Positions 29,182 through 36,865 of a stretch of 64,000 bases of DNA are shown here, piece by piece. How positions within the stretch are numbered: the first letter of the stretch is position 1; each line of letters starts with the position of its first letter. Where the stretch lies: NCBI GenBank assembly GCA_902584685.1, contig CACIAP010000001.1, positions 47,501 to 111,500 on the forward strand, in the 5' to 3' direction. The notes under the pieces were generated by a model. The model saw only the letters and a program-made list of their open reading frames with translations, did not search any database and was not told where the DNA came from. This stretch comes from an uncultured Pelagibacteraceae bacterium. GTDB taxonomy: Bacteria; Pseudomonadota; Alphaproteobacteria; Pelagibacterales; Pelagibacteraceae. Made by a program: the position numbers and the translations under genes.

Positions 29182-30516
29182 ATGGGAAAAAAAATAGTAA
29201 TAAATCATAAATATAATTCATTTAAAGAAACTATTTCAATTGATGGTGACAAAAGTATATCGATAAGAGCGTTATTACTTGGGTCCCAAGCTTATGGAAA
29301 AACTTTCATAGAAAATATTCTTTTATCAGAGGACATAGTAAACTCTATTAAATGTTTAAAAAAATTAGGTATCAAAATCACTTTTGATAAAAAAAATTGC
29401 CATATCTTTGGGAGGGGCCTAAATGGATTTGAATATAAAAAAAATATTGTATTAAACGCTGGAAATTCTGGGACGTTTGCCAGATTGATTTTGGGTCTTT
29501 TAGTAAAGTCTCCATATTACATCAAATTAATTGGCGACAAAAGTTTATCACAAAGAGATTTTGAAAGAGTCATATTGCCACTACAAAAAGTAGGTGCAAA
29601 TTTTAAATCTAATAGTAAAAAAACGTTGCCTTTACAAATTATCGGTTCTAATTTTATTAATCCTATAAATTTTATTGAGAACAGGGGGTCAGCACAATGT
29701 AAAAGTACCGTGATGTTAGCTGCTCTTAATTCCCCAGGGGAAACTGTAATTAAGGCAAAAAAATCTAGAGATCATACTGAAAACTTTTTTAAATATCTTG
29801 GTATACCTATTAATGTAAAAAAAAAGAAAAATAATGATGAAATTAAAGTTAAAGGTCAAAAAACATTTAATGCATTTAAATATAAAGTTCCATCTGATCC
29901 AAGCTCATGTGCTTTCTTTATAGTGCTTACACTCTTATCAAAAAACTGTGAATTAAAAATCAAAAATGTTAATGTAAATCATTCTCGAATTGGATACATA
30001 AAAATTTTAAACAAAATGGGAGCTAAGATTAAAATAAAAAACGTAAAAAAAATTTATGGAGAAAAACAAGCTGATATATTTGTTAAAAGTCAACCAACTT
30101 TAAAAAAAATTAATTGTCCACCAAGTCTTAGTAGTAATCTAATTGATGAATTTCTTATTATATTCTTAGTAGCAGCTAAAGCAGAAGGTATCTCGTACTT
30201 TAAAAATTTAGGAGAACTAAACAAAAAAGAAAGCCCAAGGTTAAAATTGGGATCAAAATTATTAAATCAATTGGGAATAAAAACAAAATTGACAAAAGAT
30301 TCTTTAAGGATCTTTGGAAATCCAGAAATAAGTTTTAAAAAGAATATAATTGTTAAAAATTATTTTAAAGATCATAGAATTTTTATGACCTCAGTAATTG
30401 CAGCATATACGTTTGGCGGGAAATGGAAAATAAATGATGTGGACTCCTACAAAAGCTCATTCCCCTCTTTTTTAAATATTATCAAAAAATTGGGTTACGA
30501 ATTTAAAGTTAATTAA
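29182..30516 (+). CDS. aroA: 3-phosphoshikimate 1-carboxyvinyltransferase (EPSP synthase)
   Basis: Sixth shikimate-pathway step. Family motifs in order: DKSISIRALLLGS, GNSGTFARLILGLL, GDKSLSQRDFERVILPL, SAQCKSTVMLAAL, DEFLIIFLVAA, KKESPRL and DHRIFMTSVIAA. Catalytic Lys, Asp and Glu positions are kept. It is 444 aa. In many alphaproteobacteria cmk follows before rpsA; here only 107 bp without a recognisable gene separates them. Confidence 0.95.
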   Translation: MGKKIVINHKYNSFKETISIDGDKSISIRALLLGSQAYGKTFIENILLSEDIVNSIKCLKKLGIKITFDKKNCHIFGRGLNGFEYKKNIVLNAGNSGTFARLILGLLVKSPYYIKLIGDKSLSQRDFERVILPLQKVGANFKSNSKKTLPLQIIGSNFINPINFIENRGSAQCKSTVMLAALNSPGETVIKAKKSRDHTENFFKYLGIPINVKKKKNNDEIKVKGQKTFNAFKYKVPSDPSSCAFFIVLTLLSKNCELKIKNVNVNHSRIGYIKILNKMGAKIKIKNVKKIYGEKQADIFVKSQPTLKKINCPPSLSSNLIDEFLIIFLVAAKAEGISYFKNLGELNKKESPRLKLGSKLLNQLGIKTKLTKDSLRIFGNPEISFKKNIIVKNYFKDHRIFMTSVIAAYTFGGKWKINDVDSYKSSFPSFLNIIKKLGYEFKVN

Positions 30517-30623
30517 CAATTATTAAATTGGATCGTAAAAACCTTTGAAATCTGTACTTGATTTAATTAATTCTGACTTGATTAATTCTAGTTTTTTATC
30601 TAAAACATCGAAATTTTAAGATT

Positions 30624-32351
30624 ATGGAAATATTTAAAAGCAATGATACTAAAGCGTCTAAAGAATTTGAAAAATTATTAGACAATCAATTTTCAAAAAC
30701 TCAAAGCCTTGTCGAAGGTAAGATAATCGAGGGTATTGTAACTAAAATTACAGAAAAATTTGCTTTTTTAGATTGCGGTCTAAAATCAGAACCAATTTTA
30801 GATATCCACGAATTAAAAACTATTGGACTTGAAAATAAAATTAAAGTTGGCGAAAAGATTCCTGTTCTTCTTGAGCGTTTAGAAGATAGAGAGGGAAATG
30901 TTGTAGTTTCAGCAAGTAAAGCTCAAAAGATTAAAGGCTGGGATGTTTTAGTAAAGGCGTATGAGAATAATGAACCAATAATAGGGAAATTTATTTCAAA
31001 AACTAAAGGAGGAGCAATTGTTGAACATATTGATACAGGTTCCTTAATGTTTTGCCCAGGCAGCCAAATATCGGACTCACCTCTTAAGGACATCTCTCAT
31101 CTTTTTAATGAGCCACAAAAATTTGCTTTAATAAAAATGGATAAAGTACGTGGGAATGCATGCGTATCAAGAAGACAAATAATTTCATCAGGCAAAAAAG
31201 AAGACAAAGCGAAAATTATTGAAAAATATAAAGTCGGAGACATTATTAAGAACGCGATAGTTAAAGGATATAGTTCTTTTGGATGTTTTTTTAATGTTAA
31301 CAATGAAATTGATTGTCTTGTTCATTTACAAGAAATAAGTTACTCGAGGGTAAATCATCCAGAAGAAATTTTCACTATTGGAGACAAACATGATTTGTTG
31401 GTCATTACTGTAGACAAAGAAAAATTACAGGTCGGTTGCTCAATAAAACAACTTTCACCGGACCCTTTTGAAAAAATATCTAACTACGAATTGAATAAAA
31501 AGTATGAAGTAAAAGTAATAAAATTAATGGACTTTGGTGCTTTTTGTGAATTAGAACCTGGTTTAACAACCTTATTACATTCTAGCGAAATTAGTTGGAC
31601 AAGAAAAAACGTATCCCCAAAAAAAACATTTAAGGTGGGTGATAAGATCTCATGTGTTATAACTGAGATTGATAAAGAAAAAAGAAGAATTGCAATCTCC
31701 CATAAACTCACAGTTGATAACCCTTACAAAGTTTTAAATGAAAAAAATCCAGTTGGAAGCATTATTGAAGGTTCAATAAGTAGTTCTAATGATTATGCGC
31801 TTTATGTAAAACTTGAAGGATATGACATTGATGCTTTTTTACATTGTAATGATCTCAGTTATACAAAAGACCCAGAGACTGAGTTAAAAAATTATAAAAT
31901 TCGACAAAAAATAAAAGTAAAAATTCTTGAAATCAAAGATGATCAACAAAAAGTAAGGGTTGGTTTGAAACAAACTCAAAAAGATCCTTTTGATTATTTT
32001 AAAGATAAAAAAATTAACGACACTATAACTGTCAAAATTATATCATCTGACAATAAAGGGTTGATTGTTCAGCCAGAGGGTTGTGAAATGAATATTTTAA
32101 TAAAAAAATCCCAAATTGCAGTAAGTGCTAATGATGCACGTCCATCACGATTTGTTGGCGGGGAACGAATTGACTCTGCGATAGCGGAATTAAATATTGA
32201 GAAAAGAAAAGTATCCTTGAGTATTAAGCTTTTAGAAGAAATTCAAAATAAAGAGGCTGTAACAAAGTTCAGCTCTCCTTTGTCAGGAAAAAATCTACCT
32301 TTTTCAACTTTATCTGATAAACTAAAAAAGAAAGATAAAGAAAAAAAATAG
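30624..32351 (+). CDS. rpsA: 30S ribosomal protein S1
   Basis: Ribosomal protein that binds mRNA leaders. Its 575 aa carry six S1-type OB-fold repeats, for example VEGKIIEGIVTKITEKFAFLDCG, YEVKVIKLMDFGAFCELEPGLTTLLHSSEISW and VGSIIEGSISSSNDYALYVKL. The acidic/basic low-complexity tail is normal. ihfB follows within 12 bp, the usual rpsA-ihfB order. Confidence 0.97.
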   Translation: MEIFKSNDTKASKEFEKLLDNQFSKTQSLVEGKIIEGIVTKITEKFAFLDCGLKSEPILDIHELKTIGLENKIKVGEKIPVLLERLEDREGNVVVSASKAQKIKGWDVLVKAYENNEPIIGKFISKTKGGAIVEHIDTGSLMFCPGSQISDSPLKDISHLFNEPQKFALIKMDKVRGNACVSRRQIISSGKKEDKAKIIEKYKVGDIIKNAIVKGYSSFGCFFNVNNEIDCLVHLQEISYSRVNHPEEIFTIGDKHDLLVITVDKEKLQVGCSIKQLSPDPFEKISNYELNKKYEVKVIKLMDFGAFCELEPGLTTLLHSSEISWTRKNVSPKKTFKVGDKISCVITEIDKEKRRIAISHKLTVDNPYKVLNEKNPVGSIIEGSISSSNDYALYVKLEGYDIDAFLHCNDLSYTKDPETELKNYKIRQKIKVKILEIKDDQQKVRVGLKQTQKDPFDYFKDKKINDTITVKIISSDNKGLIVQPEGCEMNILIKKSQIAVSANDARPSRFVGGERIDSAIAELNIEKRKVSLSIKLLEEIQNKEAVTKFSSPLSGKNLPFSTLSDKLKKKDKEKK

Positions 32352-32363
32352 GTAAAAAACAAA

Positions 32364-32651
32364 TTGCCGATAACTAAGTCAGAATTAGTAAAACAATTAT
32401 CCAAATCTTACCCAAATCTATTAAAAAAAGATTTAGAAAAATTTTTTAATATATTTATAAACGAAATTAAAATGGCTCTTAAAAATGATGAAAGAGTTGA
32501 GCTTCGTGGATGGGGCATTTTTTCAACCAAAAATCAAAAAAGCAAAACTTCGAGAAATCCAAAAACTGGAGAGAAAGTAATAGTAGATCAAAAAAAAAGT
32601 ATTAATTTTAAAATGTCAAAAGATCTATTTAGCGAGATAAATAATGAATAA
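32364..32651 (+). CDS. ihfB: Integration host factor subunit beta (HU/IHF family)
   Basis: A DNA-bending HU-fold protein of 95 aa. ITKSELVKQLSKSYPNLLKKDLEKFFNIFINEI and SRNPKTGEKVIVDQKKSINFKMSKDLF match IHF-beta, although the usual Pro before the final strand is replaced (KSINFK). The start codon is TTG; no ATG is available upstream of the conserved N-terminus. Position after rpsA supports IhfB rather than HU. It overlaps pyrF by 8 bp. Confidence 0.92.
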   Translation: MPITKSELVKQLSKSYPNLLKKDLEKFFNIFINEIKMALKNDERVELRGWGIFSTKNQKSKTSRNPKTGEKVIVDQKKSINFKMSKDLFSEINNE

Positions 32652-33318
32652 AAAAAAAATATTTATTGCGGTAGATACCAATAAAATCTCTAGAGCAAAA
32701 AGAATAATAAAAGACACGCAAACAAATAAAATTAAAGTGGGCTACAAATTTGGTCTTGAATTTTTTTACTCAAAAAATGGAAGAAAATTTCTTTCAAGTT
32801 TAAAAAATCAAACAATTTTCTTGGATTTAAAACTTAACGATATACCAAACACAGTAGTATCAGCTGTAAAATCTTTGAAAAATTTAAAGATTTCTTATTT
32901 GACTGTCCATCTAAGCTCGGGATTGAGTGCCTTAAAAGCTTTAAAAAAAGTGAGTAGAAAAATAAAGATAGTTGGAGTAACTACTTTGACCTCATTAAAT
33001 AATAAAGATTTAAAAGAGGTTGGATATAATAAAAAGGTAAATGAACTGGTTAGGCATCAAGCTAAACTTGCCTCAAAAGCAAAATTAGATGCAATCGTCT
33101 GTAGTGGACATGAAATAAGATCGGTAAAAAGGGTGTTTAAAAAAGAAATAATTACACCTGGTATTAAAATGCACAATACAAAAAATGATCAAAAAAGGGT
33201 TATGAGACCTACTGATGCTTTTGCTGAAGGGAGCAATTGGTTGGTAATCGGTAGATCAATAACAAATGGTAATATTAAAAAAAATATTAAGAATTTATTG
33301 GAAATTTTAGAGGACTGA
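32644..33318 (+). CDS. pyrF: Orotidine 5'-phosphate decarboxylase
   Basis: Makes UMP from OMP. The TIM-barrel N-terminus IFIAVDTN, the catalytic DLKLNDIPNTV (D-x-K-x-x-D pattern) and the C-terminal phosphate loop VIGRSITNG are visible. Its 224 aa are normal. Overlaps of 8 bp with ihfB and 1 bp with trpF point to one transcript. Confidence 0.95.
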   Translation: MNKKKIFIAVDTNKISRAKRIIKDTQTNKIKVGYKFGLEFFYSKNGRKFLSSLKNQTIFLDLKLNDIPNTVVSAVKSLKNLKISYLTVHLSSGLSALKALKKVSRKIKIVGVTTLTSLNNKDLKEVGYNKKVNELVRHQAKLASKAKLDAIVCSGHEIRSVKRVFKKEIITPGIKMHNTKNDQKRVMRPTDAFAEGSNWLVIGRSITNGNIKKNIKNLLEILED

Positions 33319-33962
33319 TGCAATCTAAGATTTGTGGAGTCAAGGATAGTGAAACATTAAATTTTTTAATAAACTATAAATATCCTCCTGAATTAATTGG
33401 CTTTATTTGTAATTATCCAAAATCAAAAAGATTTATTGATATAAATTCCCTTAAGAAACTTCTCAAAGTTGAAAATAAAAAATCTCAATTTGTATCTGTA
33501 CTAGTAAAACCTGGTGAGTTTATTTTAAACGAAATGCAAAAACTTAATTTTGATTATTTTCAAATTTATGACTGTACACCTAATGAAATAATATCAATCA
33601 AAAAGAAATATAACAAAAAGATAATTTCTGCAATTACAGTCGAGACCAAAGAAGATATTCTCAAATATAAGAAATACGAGGATTGTTCTGATATAATATT
33701 ATTTGATAGTAAGGGGTATGAAAAATCGTTAGAATTTGACCACACTTTAATGGAAAACGTGCCAGTCAATGTTAATAGAATGATAGCTGGAAATATTAAA
33801 TACAACGATAATCTTGATAAGTTTATGAAAATTTGTAATTATATTGATATATCTGGGGGCGTAGAGACATCTGGATTAAAAGATATTTCTAAAGTAAAAA
33901 TTTTCTTAGACTCTGTTAAAAAATTAAATGATAAAATTAAAGAAAAAAACTCCTCTTATTGA
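33318..33962 (+). CDS. trpF: Phosphoribosylanthranilate isomerase
   Basis: Third tryptophan-pathway step. KICGVKD (catalytic Cys) opens the barrel; FDSKG supplies the expected Asp near residue 131; MIAGNI and DISGGVETSGLKDISKV end it. The usual glycine-rich GGTG phosphate segment is not recognisable, so this is a divergent copy. It is 214 aa. Its end overlaps the trpB start by 35 bp. Confidence 0.88.
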   Translation: MQSKICGVKDSETLNFLINYKYPPELIGFICNYPKSKRFIDINSLKKLLKVENKKSQFVSVLVKPGEFILNEMQKLNFDYFQIYDCTPNEIISIKKKYNKKIISAITVETKEDILKYKKYEDCSDIILFDSKGYEKSLEFDHTLMENVPVNVNRMIAGNIKYNDNLDKFMKICNYIDISGGVETSGLKDISKVKIFLDSVKKLNDKIKEKNSSY

Positions 33963-35142
33963 CCAGCATGATAAGTTTGGATTTTATGGAAATAAATTTG
34001 GTGGAAACTATTGTGCAGAAACAATGCGAAAACCAATTGAGGATTTATCTAAGCTTTTTGAAAAATTAAGAAAAGATAGGAAATTTCTTAAAAAAAGAGA
34101 TAATTATTTTAAACATTATCTTGGAGGCGAAACACCTTTTTTTAAGTTAGAAAATTTAACTAAACATTTAGGTGGAGCTCAAATTTGGTGCAAAGACGTA
34201 TCAGCTATAAACGGAGATGCGCACAAGGCATATCACGCAACTGTCAATGCACTGATTTGCAAAGAAAGTGGTAAACGTTATATAGCGGGCGATACCGGCG
34301 CAGGAATGTTCGGAAAAAATCTTGCGATGGCAGCAAAAAAAATGAATTTAAAGTGCAAAATTTTTATGGGTACAAAAGATATTTCTAGACAAGCACCTAA
34401 TGTAAAATTCATGCGTGATGCGGGTGCTGAAGTTGTGCCAGTTGATTCAGGTTCAAAGACTTTAGTAGATGCTGTTTCTGAGTGTATGCGCCATTATGTT
34501 TCAAACTGTGATAATACACATCTAGCAGTGGGCTCAGCAATTGGATGCAATATTTTTTTAAAAATTTGTGCATGGTCAACTTCCCAAATTTCAAGAGAAT
34601 TAAAAAAACAACTAATAAAAGAGTTTGGTGAAATACCTAAACTTAAATTAATCAATGTCATAGGTGGGGGAAGTAGCGCTTTAGGATTTTGGAATGAGTT
34701 TATTGAATACGATAAAAAACATGTTGAACTAATCGGTGTTGAGGCAAAGTATGCTGCACCTTTATCTACAAACGCAAGAGTAGCTATTTTACATGGAGCT
34801 GCACAATATTGTTTGACTGATAAAGAAGGTCAAATAGCAGAAACCCATTCATTGAGTGCTGGTTTAGATTATCCAGGTTCGAGTCCCTTACATGGATTGT
34901 TAAAAGACTCTGGAAGAGCGCGATACACTAATGCGTCAGATAAAGAAGCATTGGCTGCTTTCAAGTTAATTACCAAATTAGAAGATATAAGACCAAGTTT
35001 GGAACCAGCACATGCATGGAGTGAATGCATTCGTTTGGCTCCAAAATTAAAAAAAAGTGATGTGATTGTAGTCAACAATTGTGGAAAAGGCTACAAAGAT
35101 AAAAAAATTTATATTGAGCAATTAGGATATTATCCCAAATGA
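33928..35142 (+). CDS. trpB: Tryptophan synthase beta chain, highly divergent
   Basis: Collinear with TrpB over its length (404 aa): DKFGFYGNKFGG, ETPFFKLENLTKHLGGAQIW, SRQAPNVKFMRDAGAEVVPVDSGS and SLSAGLDYPGSSPLHGLLKDSGRARY. The PLP lysine is probably K100 (DAHK). Key motifs differ: KREDLNHTGAHK is CKDVSAINGDAHK, the catalytic Glu of AETGAGQHG is Asp (AGDTGAGMFG, D122), GGGSNA is GGGSSA and GPHPFP is GCNIFL. Operon context supports indole-serine condensation, but altered activity is possible. Confidence 0.82.
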   Translation: MIKLKKKTPLIDQHDKFGFYGNKFGGNYCAETMRKPIEDLSKLFEKLRKDRKFLKKRDNYFKHYLGGETPFFKLENLTKHLGGAQIWCKDVSAINGDAHKAYHATVNALICKESGKRYIAGDTGAGMFGKNLAMAAKKMNLKCKIFMGTKDISRQAPNVKFMRDAGAEVVPVDSGSKTLVDAVSECMRHYVSNCDNTHLAVGSAIGCNIFLKICAWSTSQISRELKKQLIKEFGEIPKLKLINVIGGGSSALGFWNEFIEYDKKHVELIGVEAKYAAPLSTNARVAILHGAAQYCLTDKEGQIAETHSLSAGLDYPGSSPLHGLLKDSGRARYTNASDKEALAAFKLITKLEDIRPSLEPAHAWSECIRLAPKLKKSDVIVVNNCGKGYKDKKIYIEQLGYYPK

Positions 35143-35939
35143 AAAATTCTATTAACAATGCCTTCAAGGCTGCAAAAAAAGAAAATAGACCTGCATTAAT
35201 ATCTTATACAGTTTGTGGTGATAATACTAAGGATAAATCTCTGCAAATACTTAATTCAATATCAAAGGATTTGGATATTGCAGAATGGGGAATACCACAT
35301 AATTGCCCAACTGCCGATGGTAAAGATATTCAAAATAGTTCTTACAGAGCCTTACAAAATGGGATTCGATTAAATGATATTTTTAAACTTGTAAAAAGAT
35401 TTAAGAAAACAAAACCATCTAAACCAATTATATTAATGGGTTACTACCAGATGATATTTAATTATGGAGAGAAAAAATTTATAAGAAAATGCAAAGTATC
35501 TGGCGTTGATGGGTTGATCGTTGTTGATTTATCATTTCCTGATAATAAAAATTTTGCCAAATTATGTATGAAAAATTCTATTTGCTTTGTTCAATTAATT
35601 GCGCCAACTACAACCGTTAAAAGAATGAAAGAGATAATTAGGAGTTCGCACGAAATGATTTATATGATTTCAACTATATCTACTACGGGATCTGCATTAA
35701 AATATAGTATAAAAAGAATTATTAAAAATTATAATTTTATAAAAAAAATCAAACCTTCAAAAAATGTTGTTATAGGTTTTGGTATTACTGAAAAAACTAT
35801 TTCAAATCTGAAATCTGCAGACGGCTTAGTTGTTGGAAGTGCAATTTGTCGAGAAATAACAAGAAGTTTAAGAGATAGACAAAATCCCGTCACAAATGTA
35901 AGTAAATTAGTAAGAAAACTAAAAAACAAAATTATATGA
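35139..35939 (+). CDS. trpA: Tryptophan synthase alpha chain, divergent
   Basis: Cleaves indole-glycerol phosphate to indole. The two catalytic acids sit at the Salmonella positions, E49 and D60 (AEWGIPHNCPTADGKDIQ), but the normal FSDPxADGP loop reads HNCPTADGK. The later loop SRxGVTG reads STISTTG. A Tyr matching the substrate-contact Tyr is present (MIYMIS). It is 266 aa, overlapping trpB by 4 bp and accD by 4 bp. It has diverged together with its partner TrpB. Confidence 0.83.
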   Translation: MKNSINNAFKAAKKENRPALISYTVCGDNTKDKSLQILNSISKDLDIAEWGIPHNCPTADGKDIQNSSYRALQNGIRLNDIFKLVKRFKKTKPSKPIILMGYYQMIFNYGEKKFIRKCKVSGVDGLIVVDLSFPDNKNFAKLCMKNSICFVQLIAPTTTVKRMKEIIRSSHEMIYMISTISTTGSALKYSIKRIIKNYNFIKKIKPSKNVVIGFGITEKTISNLKSADGLVVGSAICREITRSLRDRQNPVTNVSKLVRKLKNKII

Positions 35940-36865
35940 ATTGGCTAAAAAAAACTCTTAGATTTGGTGAGAAGATAAAACAATTTTTAAAAAAAAGACC
36001 ATCAAAAAGTGATATAGACAATAGCGATTGGACTTCTTGTTGCAAAGGTCCAGTTTTGAAAAAAGATTTAGAGGAAAATTTATGGGTCTGTAATGCATGT
36101 GGAAGACATCATCGTATAAATTGTATTCAAAGATTTGATATAATTTTTGGAAAAAATAATTATGAAGTATTAAAAACACCAATACCTGCCGATGATCCTT
36201 TAGAATTTGAAGATTCATCTCCATATAAAAAGAAATTAAACTCTGCGAGAAAAAAAACAAATCAAGATTGTGCAGTCATGATTGCTAAAGGTAAAATTGG
36301 GAACATAGATGCTATAGTTGGTGCAATTAACTTTGCTTTCATGGGTGGTTCAATTGCAACAAGTGAAGGTGAAGCAATTATTTTTGGTATTCAAAAAGCT
36401 GTTGAGGAAAAAAAACCTTTTGTAATTTTTACTTGTGGTGGTGGTCAAAGAATGCATGAAAGTCCACTAGCCCTTGCACAAATGACGAGGACAACTATGG
36501 CCATTAATGATTTAAAAGAAAATAAATTACCTTACATAGTGTGTCTCACAGATCCAACTGCTGGAGGGATCACTGCTTCTTTTGCGATGCTTGGAGACAT
36601 TCAAATATCTGAGCCTGGAGCCTTAATTGCATTTGCAGGAAGAAGAGTTATAGAGGGAACAGTAAAGGAAGAACTACCTGAGAACTTTCAAAAAGCTGAG
36701 CATGTTCTTGATTGTGGATTTGTAGATAACATTATACCTCGTAAAGATTTATCCCAAAAAATTAGTCAGGTATTATCTATGTTGCTTAAGAAAAATTCTG
36801 AAGTAAATTCAGAGAATAATGAACAAACTCCAGAATTTAATATCGGAACTAGAGAAGCATCATAA
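35936..36865 (+). CDS. accD: Acetyl-CoA carboxylase carboxyltransferase subunit beta, divergent
   Basis: Beta subunit of the carboxyltransferase, partner of AccA. The catalytic half is recognisable: CGGGQRMHESPLALAQM, DPTAGGITASFAMLGD and LIAFAGRRVIEGT. The N-terminal zinc ribbon is altered. Instead of CxxC...CxxC it has adjacent cysteines C35-C36 (WTSCCKGP) and C52/C55 (VCNACG), with the first knuckle two residues shorter than in E. coli. It is 309 aa. folC begins inside its last 47 bp. Confidence 0.88.
   Translation: MNWLKKTLRFGEKIKQFLKKRPSKSDIDNSDWTSCCKGPVLKKDLEENLWVCNACGRHHRINCIQRFDIIFGKNNYEVLKTPIPADDPLEFEDSSPYKKKLNSARKKTNQDCAVMIAKGKIGNIDAIVGAINFAFMGGSIATSEGEAIIFGIQKAVEEKKPFVIFTCGGGQRMHESPLALAQMTRTTMAINDLKENKLPYIVCLTDPTAGGITASFAMLGDIQISEPGALIAFAGRRVIEGTVKEELPENFQKAEHVLDCGFVDNIIPRKDLSQKISQVLSMLLKKNSEVNSENNEQTPEFNIGTREAS

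Noticed and set aside
30517-30623. Minus-strand open frame encoding DVLDKKLELIKSELIKSSTDFKGFYDPI before a stop
   Set aside because: It looks protein-like but has no start codon after the preceding in-frame stop, and is only 28 codons. It may be a decayed gene end; the evidence is too weak to annotate.
34875-34900. tRNA T-arm-like string (CAGGTTCGAGTCCC) on the plus strand
   Set aside because: It lies inside the well-aligned trpB region GLDYPGSSPLHG, and no acceptor or anticodon stem surrounds it.
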